This document shows, one piece after another, positions 54,895-64,000 of a DNA stretch of 64,000 nucleotides. Location: positions 9,124,416 to 9,188,415 of the forward strand of contig JAVGWX010000004.1 of the NCBI GenBank assembly GCA_036924085.1. The letters are read 5' to 3'. The stretch's first letter is position 1; the number at the start of each line of letters is the position of its first letter. The position numbers and the translations under genes were made by a program. The DNA is from Ariolimax columbianus. Taxonomy: Eukaryota > Mollusca > Gastropoda > Stylommatophora > Arionidae. The notes below the pieces were generated by a model that searched no databases, was not told where the DNA came from, and saw nothing but the letters and a program-made list of their open reading frames with translations.

Positions 54895-55388
54895 ATATTT
54901 TTGTGATGTCTACACATCTCCATCCTGTCTGGTCCACACATCTCCATCTTGTGTGGTCTACACATCTACATCGTGTCTTGTCCACAAATCCCCATCTTGT
55001 CCATCTTGTCTGGTCCACACATCCTCATCGTGTCTTGTCCACACATCCTCATCGTGTCTTGTCCACACATCCCCATCGTGTCTTGTCCACACATCCCCAT
55101 CGTGTCTTGTCCACACATCCCCATCGTGTCTTGTCCACAAATCCCCATCTTGTCCATCTTGTCTTGTCCACACATCCCCATCGTGTCTTGTCCACAAATC
55201 CCCATCTTGTCCATCTTGTCTTGTCCACACATCCTCATCGTGTCTTGTCCACACATCCCCATCGTGTCTTGTCCACACATCTCCATCTTGTCTGGTCCAC
55301 ACATCTTCATCGTGTCTAGTACACACTTCATATTATCCATCTTATCTTGTCCACACATCTCCATCGTATCTCTCCACAAATATTTATC
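54895..55388. repeat. 24-bp minisatellite
   Basis: About 20 copies of GTGTCTTGTCCACACATCCC followed by CATC, with occasional 9-bp inserts (CATCTTGTC). Five of the six frames stay open, which shows that the long frames here have no coding meaning. Confidence 0.92.
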
Positions 55389-56094
55389 TTGTCTCTTCCT
55401 CCGTCTTTCATCTCATCGCATTCCATGTTTTGTCATAAATAATTTCTTCAAAGTAAAGTCACTTCTGTATTGTACCTCTCTTTTCAGATGTTAACATACA
55501 GCTGAGGTAGTGTGCCTCTCCTTTCAGATGGTAACATGAGATTGACCGGTTAGTACAACACCCATTAGATGCGGTCGTCACCTCTGGATTATACTACTGC
55601 TTTGGCTCCCCGTCACTCCGCCCAACCCTGCCTCCCCCGGCGTCTGTGTCTGCTGGTGTTAGTACCTCATTTATTAAACAGATCCTTTACAAATAACAAG
55701 TTGTGTGTTTATAGATTTATTTATTCATTTTCTTATTTGTCAATTGGTATCACGCATTTTTAACATTTGAAGTCGTTGTCTTTGTCAAGAGATTGTTATC
55801 GTCTCATGTTATTTTAAATGGATGCCTTAATCTCATTTTGTCAAGTTGTTTTCATTAATAAAATGTAATATTTTTTACAAAGAAACGTCTCGGGTGAAGG
55901 AAAATAAGAAAAGAAAATCAAAATAAGCTAACAAGATCAATTAAGATTAACGTACAAAACACATGGACAAATGATTAAAGACACAATAATACAAATTTAG
56001 AGCTGCAGGGAACAGATAGAACACAGAAGGGTTTATGGAATTGAAGAAGGGCAGAAAGAAAAGACAAATGCAAAAATGTCAGTAGACCAGGAAT
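55389..56094. other. No recognisable gene; small direct repeat
   Basis: Two copies of a roughly 45-bp segment with CCTCTCYTTTCAGATGKTAA lie at 55474-55540. Nothing else was recognised. Confidence 0.45.
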
Positions 56095-56095
56095 G

Positions 56096-57290
56096 TCTTC
56101 CTTCTTCTTCGATCAACGGGTGCTATCCTTTTAGTCCGTGAGGTTCACGAAAGAGATTGTACGTGTCAGGTCTTCGCTGGTCCTCCACAGCTTTTCAAGC
56201 ATGGTCGCTCCCCAGGGTCAGCCTGCCTGTCTTTGGTCTACATGTGGGGCCGTCTTACATGATATATTTTCTGGTGTTTCCTTGGGGGCCCCACAATTGC
56301 ACGTGGCTGTGTTTCTGAGACTCCTTCTGTGGAGGTGGGTCTTGAGTCTGCAATGTCCCGTTCTGTCTGAAGATCTTTGTCTGCCCATCTCTAACAAGGT
56401 TGTCTATGCTGTAATTTTCTGGCTTGCATTCTTTCTACTGTTCACGCCACTCCGTCCTCGTGGATTGTTTGCTGAGTGTCTTTATTTCTTCATAGCTCTG
56501 TGGATGGGGAGTCTTGCGTACCGCTACTTCCGGCTTTTTCGAGCTCATCTGTTTTTTCGTTTTCAAGGATCCCATTTGGCGGGAATCCACTGTAGGACGG
56601 AATCCACTGTAGGACGGAATCCACTGTAGGACGGAATCCACTGTAGGACGGAATCCACTGTAGGACGGAATCCACTGTAGGACGGAATCCACTGTAGGAC
56701 GGAATCCACTGTAGGACGGAATCCACTGTAGGACGGAATCCACTGTAGGACGGAATCCACTGTAGGACGGAATCCACTGTAGGACGGAATCCACTGTAGG
56801 ACGGAATCCACTGTAGGACGGAATCCACTGTAGGACGGAATCCACTGTAGGACGGAATCCACTGTAGGACGGAATCCACTGTAGGACGGAATCCACTGTA
56901 GGAGTAAATCTGTTTGTGAGACAGCAATCCTCTGTTGTATTTTGTTTCATGAGAGTCTTTTTTGCTCCGGGCTTGAAATAGCTTGGAGTACACTTCTGGA
57001 GTCTGTTAAAATGACCGTTTTCTGATAAGTATTTGATATTTGATTTGCTGCTCGAACAGCTCTTGCTTCAGCTCTAAATTATTGCAGCTCTATCCTGCTG
57101 ATATGGAGTGATTTTCTATGTCTCCGTTGGAGTGTGCTCTATAGATTCCACTGCTTCCCTTTTCTCCGCGCACCGAGGTCGATCCATCTGTGTACACGTG
57201 TGTACAGGGACTGCTAGGTGTTCTGTCTCTTAAGATCGTACAGAACGGGGATGTGTTATTATATTGCTGACTGCTCGCTTTTCTTCTCAA
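56096..57290 (-). mobile_element. Type I-like LINE RNase H and tail, expanded by a minisatellite
   Basis: The 3' end with GAAGAAGAAGG (minus strand) is at about 56098. Going 5' on the minus strand: a C-G-A-P Cys-tail region, the end of the RNase H domain (ENEKTDELEKAG near 56550), a 17-bp array at 56582-56902, and the domain start HVYTDGSTSVRGEKGSSGIY near 57190. The array replaces part of the RNase H coding sequence. A different subfamily from the 16.4 kb element, and dead. Confidence 0.75.
56582..56902 (-). repeat. 17-bp minisatellite seeded in RNase H coding sequence
   Basis: Eighteen full copies and a partial one of GGAATCCACTGTAGGAC, with no variation seen. On the minus strand the unit codes V-L-Q-W-I-P, the conserved RNase H word that precedes S-x-x-G-x-x-G-N-E-x-A-D. 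Three units make 51 bp, giving the 17-residue period DSVLQWIPSYSGFRPTV in all minus frames. Confidence 0.95.
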
Positions 57291-57329
57291 TCCATGGAAC
57301 CTCCAAGATTATTTTGCACTGTAAAAGCA

Positions 57330-57440
57330 TTGATGTCAGTAGACAGGGAATACATTATAGGTTACAGAAACATGATGATGCCAGTAGACAGGGAATACAT
57401 TATAGGTTACAGAAACATGATGATGCCAGTAGACATGTGT
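57330..57440. repeat. 45-bp direct duplication
   Basis: Two and a fraction copies of a 45-bp unit containing AGTAGACAGGGAATACATTA and TAGGTTACAGAAACATGATG. Confidence 0.85.
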
Positions 57441-58235
57441 TGGTGGTGAAGAAGATGGTTCAGATCCGGTAACAACCAACTGTCCGTATGGTGTTTATTT
57501 GTATTTCTGGGGATCATTAGAGTATTGGAAGAGCTGAGTAATAGATACATGGGATCCCTGCAGTCGCCACGCAGTGTGAAGGCTTGGATTTTCTTTAACC
57601 TTCGATAAAAACCCTGTCTTTTCTAGGTTTTGAACCAGTGTCCGCTTGGTGGGAATAACAAGTCCAAACCATTTAGCCACCAGTTCTACACCACCCTATC
57701 ACTATGAACAGCCATCTCCTGAAACGTCAACCGTGTATAAGAGACGACAACAACACTGGTTTCCCATCTGGTTGGTTTTATGTTCAATGTCCAAATGAAC
57801 TGAATAAATTCACTCAATTTCATCATTTCATTTCCATTTTCGCATCACTAAAACTGTTGACCTTGGCCTGGATCGAACGTAGGGGAAATATGGCATTCTC
57901 CATAAATGTTATAGCTGCTCGTGTCGTTTCTATTTCATTTTTTGGGCTAATGGATACGTGGCAGACTTTGATCTTGCCTATTTACCAGGGACTAAATCAG
58001 AAGACTCGAACCCAAACCACCATGTGGTTAAAATGAAGACAAGGTTGATGCCCGCGGCTCAACCTCAGTCAAACCTATAAGTCATTTTAAATATCATATT
58101 GAAGAGTGTAAAACATTTAAATGCAACGTATATTTATGGAAAACACAACCACACAACATGGAACGTTGCTAAATGATTGCAAATTAAGTGTTTATTGTAA
58201 GTCAATTCGTGTCCATTCAGCTAATAGTGTTTTGC
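57441..58235. other. No recognisable gene; tRNA-like words
   Basis: On the minus strand TGGCTAAATGGTTTGG (about 57665-57680) with ACTGGTTCAAAACC (57630-57643), and GGGTTCGAGTCTTC at about 57998-58011, look like parts of decayed tRNA-type SINEs. No coding frame could be supported. Confidence 0.35.
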
Positions 58236-58237
58236 TT

Positions 58238-58575
58238 TAACTAGACTATCAATGTCAGCTTTTATATCCTGAGATAATGCTAGTCTCTGCCTCAACCAGC
58301 CTCCAATGTCAGCTGTAATATCCTGAGATGATGCTAGTGTCTGCCTCAAAAAGTCCCCAATGGCAGCTGTTATATCCTGAGATGAGGCTAGTCTAAGTGT
58401 TATTTCAACCAGCCCCCAATGTCAGCTTTTATATCCTGAGATGATGCTAGTCTCTGCATCAACCAGCCCGTCAATGTCAGCTGTTATATCCTGAGATGAT
58501 GCTAGTCTAAGTGTTATTTCAACCAGCCTCCAATGTGAGCTGTTATATCCTGAGATGAGTCTAGTCAAAGTGTTG
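58238..58575. repeat. Diverged tandem repeat, about 60 bp
   Basis: Five to six copies containing CAATGTCAGCTGTTATATCC and TGAGATGATGCTAGTCT, with varied linkers. Confidence 0.8.
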
Positions 58576-58794
58576 CTACCTAAATGCTCCCTCTGTGAGT
58601 AAAAACGAGACAAACTTCACAAATATAATATAAATGCTACCAAACACGGCCATAATCCTTGTAGCTACAGAAGCCAGCTCTAGAAATTCATCTCGAGACA
58701 GAAACTTGTAGAGCTCTGAGATGCCGATGTCCGTATGTTTATGTTACAAGACAGCGTCACGCTGAAGCTACATCTGTGTTTTCTCACAACTCTC
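58576..58794. other. Short unique-looking region
   Basis: No feature recognised; it ends at the target site of the next LINE. Confidence 0.35.
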
Positions 58795-58809
58795 TCACTA
58801 TCAAGAACT

Positions 58810-59821
58810 TCTTCTTCTTCTTCTTCGTACGCAGTCAGACAGTAACCATTATTTTTTCGAAAAAAGCGGCGGTCATCCTGAGGCTGTCGCCACTGCCATA
58901 GAGCTTGTCTTGCAGTTCCACTGGTGATGGCCACATCTGCTCTCTCTGGTCCTCGTATGTCGGGCAGTTCTGCAGCAGATGTTCAGCGGTCATTTTACCA
59001 GTACCGCACGGGCATTCGTCGGTACCCCCTATCTTCAATTTGTTGAATAGGTGGTACCTCAGTCTATTGTGGCCAGTGCGAAGTCTGAAGACAACGACCT
59101 GCTCTCTTCGGTTCAACTGGTAATAGGCATCGTTTTTGGTGTAACCAGTATGTTCGATTTCCCATTTGGTCATGTATCTGGCTTTGATAAGCCGTTTTGA
59201 CTCTTCGTACGTCATACTAGTATCTGTTTGTGGTAGTCTTGCACCTTCTTTTGCCCGTCTGTCTGCCTCCTCGTTGCCTTGGATGTTGCAGTGTGATGGG
59301 ACCCACTGTACCACTATCCTTTTTGGTGCGGACTGCTGGCACAATTTGCAGAGTGCTGCTCTTAAGTCATTAAGCTCAGTGTTTTCTGGCTTTTTAGCGC
59401 TGTGACTACGGCGAGAGCATCTGTAAGCAGGACTATATGGCTTTCATTTTCATTGTGTGTCACCATTTCTTCCACTGCCGCCCTCAGTGCCTCTGCCTCC
59501 GCTCTGAAATTGCTTGTGTACTTACCAGTAGCGAATGACTGTTATTTGTTTGCCATTTGGTAGGTTCAGGAATGCTCCTGCCCCCCCCCCCCCCCCCCCC
59601 CCCCGTTCTGTGTATTGTTTGTTACAGAACCGTCGGTGTATGCATGGGTCCAGTCCATGCTTGGGTAGCTTTTCGATATGAAGCTTAGGGTAGTATCTCT
59701 CCTTTCTTTTTCAGTCTGGCAGTTTTTGTTTCCAATACCTGGTATATTTTCTACCACCTCTGGAAATATATCCTGCCTCCAGGTAGGTTTTCGTACAGTA
59801 GTGATGGGTTTTGGTGTTGTT
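58810..59821 (-). mobile_element. Type I LINE insertion, second young copy
   Basis: By eye nearly identical to 16379-17384, with the same TTCTTCTTC tail, more strongly 5'-truncated. A 15-bp target duplication, TCACTATCAAGAACT, lies at 58795-58809 and 59822-59836. The 169-codon frame at 59344-58835 covers the RNase H end and Cys tail. A 24-base C run at 59581-59604 replaces CCCCTCC of the other copy and shifts the frame. Two young copies in one window suggest a recently active family. Confidence 0.92.
58835..59740 (-). pseudogene. RNase H and Cys tail of the second young type I copy
   Basis: Minus-strand frames contain WTHAYTDGSVTNNTQNG (first Asp), then a Gly run from the C tract, then after frameshifts VVQWVPSHCNIQGNEEADRR (His and last Asp) and CPCGTGKMTAEHLLQNC. 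Compared with 16405-17996 it has a small deletion near 59383 and another near 59545, plus the C-run expansion. RNase H would degrade template RNA, but these breaks prevent a whole domain. Confidence 0.8.
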
Positions 59822-59836
59822 TCACTATCAAGAACT

Positions 59837-61375
59837 AACTTTGTAGAGAAAATAACAAATTGTGATTCTAGTCCTTGAAAGTCTTGACATATAGAAACAA
59901 GTTATGCATGTTAGCTAAAGATAATCTCTTCATATTCCTTCTAGTGTTTGATTTGAACGTTTCCTAAGGATTTCAGAATTGGATAATGGGTCAGGTTGCC
60001 AGCAGTCAGCTGTTCCTGTCACCAAGTCAGCTTGGCTCTGGACCATACACTGATACAACGCTGTTATCAACATATTTTTACCATGGAATGACAAGTTTAA
60101 TTTATTGTGGTTCATTGACTTTCAATGTTACCTATAATACCGGCGACCTGTTCGTGATGCAATCATCTTGAGATAATGAAACGGACAGTTTTAATAACAG
60201 GTTTCCATAATTTGTTTCATTTGTAGGCTTTGACAGCACAGAACTACGTTGTGTAAAATATGCAATGGAATCTTATGAAGCTATTCCCTGGTACAGTGAG
60301 ACTGTTCGATTGTGACGTTTCTAAACCAACAACACAAATATTTTCAGAGCACATTAGTGGTGCACCATTGGTTGCCAAGGACACGAGTTTGTGCCAAGGT
60401 AATACATCCATTTATAGGCACGCAAGGGGTCTATGAAATGCATCACTTCACGTTCGGTGGATTAAGTCTAGCATCTCTAAGTTATATTGCAACTAAATCC
60501 ACACCTCTGGTGGACACTACAAACTGTACGATACCAGAAACATCTGTACTTTCATTTAGAGCTATTGACAATATTCCAAAACTTGATAAATTTGTCACTA
60601 TCATTTCCTTTACATTACTTGTTTGCTCAGTAATTCCGAATCTAACATCACTGTGGGACAGCTGGTGCCTTCAGATAGGTTATTTTTATTTGGGCATATA
60701 ATTTCAGTCGTTTAAACAAGATAAGTTAAAGTTTTTAACGAGATGACCTTCAGTAAATGGTTTAAGGACTTAACCTTTCCGTCACTCATTAAGTAAACTT
60801 GACTTTACTGCGTCTACATTTGGCTTGTTAATGTTAGAAAAGGCACTTTGTTGCTTGGAAAATGCTCGTTTTAGCTTCAGAACTGTTTCATTTTTCAAGT
60901 TACAACATTCAAGTCTGGTCATGCATTCTATTCTAGTGGGCCCAGTCACAGCATTCAATTTTGTGCATTCATTCACAGTTGATCCAGCAACAGCATTCCA
61001 GTTTGGTCGTGCATTCTTTTATAGTATGTCCAGTCACATCATTCACGTCTGGTCATGCATCCTTCCGTTGTTGGCAGGAACAATGTACACTTGAGGCGCA
61101 GCTATTGCTTGATGGCATATTAGGCGCTGAACTCTAGCCAAAAATTATGTGTTTGAAAAAAAGGAAATTCTGCTGTCTATCTTAGAAATTATTTTTTTTT
61201 AAATATGCATTCTTTATTTTAAACATCGGCGCAATTTATAGGGAAGTCTAAAAAAAATCAATTCTGGTAATATTGACTGTGTGTTTATAGCTATATCAAG
61301 GGAAAGAACTGATGCAGTTCCTGATGAAGTATGGCGTTACCTTAACTGTGAGCTGATTGTAATAATTCGTCCATC
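59837..61375. other. No recognisable gene; diverged repeat
   Basis: A 129-codon plus-strand frame at 60312-60701 begins with GTG and has one hydrophobic run (FVTIISFTLLVCSVI) but no family motif; I do not call it. Three diverged copies of a roughly 58-bp unit with GGTCATGCATTCT words lie at about 60895-61065. Confidence 0.45.
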
Positions 61376-61715
61376 ATCCTCGATGAGGACCACCAACATC
61401 ATCACATGTCACAATGCAACCTTGAGTTTGTGTGTGCGCTCGTGACTGATCAATCCAATTCAGGCCTGGAAAAGTCTGTGACTCGACTGGCAAACATAGT
61501 CAGTAGTTGTCTCTGCTATTTTCTCTGTTCTTGACGTCCTGATTGCACGTCTATTTTGGGCTGCCTGGATACGGAGACCCTCGCTGAATTCAACGCCGTC
61601 TGTGATCGTGCTCTTCCATGTTGAACGATTTTGAGCCAGGCTGTCCCAGGTGTTAATGTCTTTTTGACAGCATTTAAGGGACTACTTCAAACTGTCCACG
61701 AAACGCTGTTTTGGA

Positions 61716-62098
61716 TTTCCTTGTGTTTTCGAGGTCTTGTGTTTTGGACGTCCTTGTGTTTTGGACGTCCTTATGTTTTGGACGTTCTTGTGTTTTGGAC
61801 GTCCTTATGTTTTGGGCGTCCTTGTGTTTTGGACGTCCTTGTGTTTTGGACGTCCTTGTGTTTAGGACGTCCTTGTGTTTTGGACGTCCTTGTGTTTAGG
61901 ACGTCCTTGTGTTTTGGACGTCCTTGTGTTTTGGACGTCCTTGTATTTAGGACGTCCTCGTTTTTTGGACGTCCTTATGTTTAGGACGTCCTTGTGTTTT
62001 GAACGTCCTTGTGTTTTGGACGTCCTTGTGTTTAGGATGTCCTTGTGTTTTGGACGTCTTTGTATTTTGGACGTCCTTGTGTTTTGGACGTCCCTGTG
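61716..62098 (-). repeat. 17-bp minisatellite seeded in a LINE RT tail
   Basis: About 22 copies of GTGTTTTGGACGTCCTT with TTTAGG, TTATG and other variants. On the minus strand the unit codes GRPKHKDVQ-type words, and the sequence just 5' of the array is the LINE tail SELREGERSQGRPKHKDV. The array continues the conserved GRPK.RYKD motif out of register. Confidence 0.92.
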
Positions 62099-62574
62099 AT
62101 CGTTCTCCTTCCCTCAATTCGCTAAACAGGAACCTCTTTGAAAGCCCTTTCGTTTGACATTCGGATAATGTGGCCAGCACATCGCAATTGAGATTTTTGC
62201 AAAAGTGCATGAATACTATTTCATCTTCCGTTATGATATCATACATAGCCATGTACATCTGTACGTTGGATATCTGTTCATTTATGGATGATGGACTGTT
62301 AAAAAGATTGCAAAAATGGTCCGCCTACCTGTCGAGAATTTGAACTTTCTCTATTAACATCAATCCATTGCTCTGAAAAGGCACAATGCAGCTCCATTAC
62401 GAACTGGAGCGTTACCACAAGGTTGCAGACCATACAATGATTTCAACAACGCGTAGAACCCTTTGAGGCCATATCGCACATCAGACGCCTATATCTCGTC
62501 TGCATGTCTGCTTAGCCAGGAATCTTGTAACTCCCTATTTCTCTTCTGAACTGTTCATCGAGCACTAGTGGTCC

Positions 62575-63035
62575 AACGAGACCTGGGATGGGGCGAGACC
62601 TGGGATGTCAGTGACGAGACCAGTTATGTCAGTGGTGATACCTGGGATGTCAGTGGCGAGACCTGGGATGCCAGTGCCGAGACGTGGGATGTCAGTGGCG
62701 AGACCTGGGATGTCAGTGGCGATACGTGGGATGTCAGTGGCGAGACCTGGGATGTGGCGAGACCTGGGATGCCAGTGCCGAGACGTGGGATGTCAGTGGC
62801 GAGACCTGGGATGTCAGTGGCAAGACATGGGGTATAAGTGGTGGGACCTGGGATGTCAGTGGTGAGACCTGGGATGTCAGTGGCGAGACCTGGGATGTGG
62901 CGAGACCTGGGATGCCAGTGCCGAGACGTGGGATGTCAGTGGCGAGACCTGGGATGTCAGTGGCAAGACATGGGGTATAAGTGGTGGGACCTGGGATGTC
63001 AGTGGTGAGACCTGGGATGCCAGTGGTAAAATATG
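62575..63035 (-). repeat. 21-bp minisatellite seeded in a LINE endonuclease, with a 143-bp duplication
   Basis: About 21 copies of GAGACCTGGGATGTCAGTGG plus C. On the minus strand the unit codes HPRSRH followed by TGA, matching the LINE endonuclease block T-W-x-HPRSKHWH with Trp codon TGG changed to TGA. A 143-bp block of several units, including one shortened unit (GATGTGGCGAGACC), is repeated at 62751 and 62894. Confidence 0.92.
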
Positions 63036-63345
63036 GGATGCATCCAATTTGTTTTTGTTCTAGTTTAGAGTAGGACAAAGGTGTTGGTTATGATAAGCTC
63101 ATTTGCGTCACATGTCTTCAGTAAGAGTACATTTATCTATGCCATTTCGACCAATGATGCCATCCTACGCTGTGTAGTCTACTCCAACTCTGGCGTTAAA
63201 ATCTCCTAGCAGAATCAATTTGCCATATTTTGGGACCGCAGCAATAAGTGACCCGAGATCTTCACAGAACCTATCTTTGGATGAGTCGGGATCAGTCAGA
63301 GTTGGTGTAAGCACTTACGAGTGTGGCCTAACGTTCCCCTGTCAG

Positions 63346-63865
63346 AGGACGAAAGAGTTAGATTGACTCTGCCCAAATCACTTTCACTGAAATCAAATTC
63401 ACGAGCTGATTGTACACAAGACATAAGACAGCAAGTGACAGCACCTCATTACAGAAGGTTAGAACTTTACAGAATAAACATTAGTTTTAAACAGGACTGT
63501 TTGGAAGCACACCCGCAAATCAGTATGTTACAGAAAAACAACAAAATTGTTTTTTTTAAAGCAATATAGCACCAAATGTTCGAATCAAGGACATTAAGCA
63601 AGGAGCACACAAAAATGTCAGTTTCAATGGATCCAACTAATATTGACGTCGGTGAGTTTCATCACAACGTCCGCTAGCTGTTTAATGTTTGACCTATCCT
63701 TTAACTCATGCACGTTTTTTTCCAAAATGGGAGACACATCGTTACATTGTTTACCCTGATTGGAAAGTTTGATAAAACATTCACAAAATTATATCATGTT
63801 CCATTTTTGATAGGAGAATAACCCATAATTTTTCTGTTGGCACCGGTTACTCTGGCACTATGCTT
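63346..63865. other. No recognisable gene
   Basis: An 82-codon plus frame at 63321-63569 has no motif and no splice or promoter context. Nothing is called. Confidence 0.4.
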
Positions 63866-64000
63866 AGAAGAGACTAACATATGCTCAGGCAAAACATACT
63901 GATTGAGCATGTTATTTTTATAGTCTGGCAAAACGTACTTAACTGACATGTTAGTCAGGGTCAGATAAAACACACTGATCGGATATGTTAGTTAGGCTGA
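63866..64000. repeat. Tandem repeat at the window end, about 50 bp
   Basis: Three imperfect copies containing CAGGCAAAACATACTGATTG and GCATGTTAGT words. It is cut by the window edge. Confidence 0.75.

Larger units (their letters stand above)
61380..63345 (-). mobile_element. Type R-like LINE remnant carrying two minisatellites
   Basis: On the minus strand, 5' to 3': endonuclease block LILLGDFNARVGVDY near 63210, NELIITNTF near 63090, a 21-bp array (62575-63035) grown in the W-x-HPRSxHWH block, then a linker with NGLMLIEKVQILDR, ADHFCNLFNSPSSINEQ (near 62350-62280), then a GHIIRMSNERA/FSELREGERSQGRPKHKDV tail (near 62170-62100), a 17-bp array grown in that tail, and the remaining C-terminus to about 61380. 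The RT proper is missing. Several stops. Confidence 0.72.

Noticed and set aside
54869..55494. Ser/Cys-rich or Asp/Trp-rich repeat proteins
   Set aside because: Five of six frames are open across the 24-bp array, so openness carries no information.
60312..60701. 129-codon frame with one hydrophobic segment
   Set aside because: Starts with GTG, no family motif, no splice or repeat context; length is compatible with chance in this sequence.
63321..63569. 82-codon plus-strand frame
   Set aside because: No motif; it overlaps the antisense LINE endonuclease at its start.

Overview
This is eukaryotic, almost certainly animal DNA, and a lophotrochozoan (most likely a mollusc) fits best. The genes that can be recognised are a secreted, amidated neuropeptide precursor, a gustatory-receptor-like seven-helix receptor with phase-0 introns, and a THAP zinc-finger gene start. 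They sit in a dense field of non-LTR retrotransposons, tRNA-headed SINEs, a mariner element, a hAT remnant and about 25 tandem arrays. No operons, Shine-Dalgarno sites or prokaryotic gene packing are seen. The species cannot be named from this window.

Layout. 0-12 kb: LINE debris, several minisatellites and one long decayed LINE (about 5.98-9.4 kb) carrying a SINE-like insert. 12.2-19.1 kb: a damaged gustatory-receptor-like gene whose 5.5 kb intron holds a SINE, two arrays and a mariner element that is itself split by an I-clade LINE; target duplications survive at each level. 19-27 kb: mostly satellite DNA, including a G-rich TG block. 27.0-29.2 kb: a CRE-containing promoter-like patch and a THAP-domain reading frame in which a 46-bp minisatellite with higher-order structure has grown. 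29.2-48.6 kb: nested CR1-like, I-clade and endonuclease-RT LINEs, including an insertion with a 5' inversion inside a CR1 esterase-like ORF. 49.4-51.2 kb: the neuropeptide precursor gene, the only intact host gene. 51-64 kb: more arrays, a second young I-clade insertion, and two LINE remnants whose coding sequence has turned into minisatellites.

Three LINE types recur and are named by letter below. Type C: CR1-like, with an SGNH-like domain upstream, an endonuclease and an RT. Type I: I-clade, with RT, RNase H and a Cys-rich tail, and a (GAA)n 3' end. Type R: endonuclease plus RT ending in a GHI...RGRP...W tail, clade not resolved. Type names rest on remembered family motifs, not on searches.

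The two results most worth following are (1) a precursor encoding six decapeptides of the form x-x-[LM]-x-R-[ML]-P-x-x-[FY], five of them amidated, which I cannot match to a family I know; and (2) at least four minisatellites whose repeat unit is a piece of conserved coding sequence (THAP domain, RNase H, LINE endonuclease, LINE RT tail), still flanked by the rest of that coding sequence.
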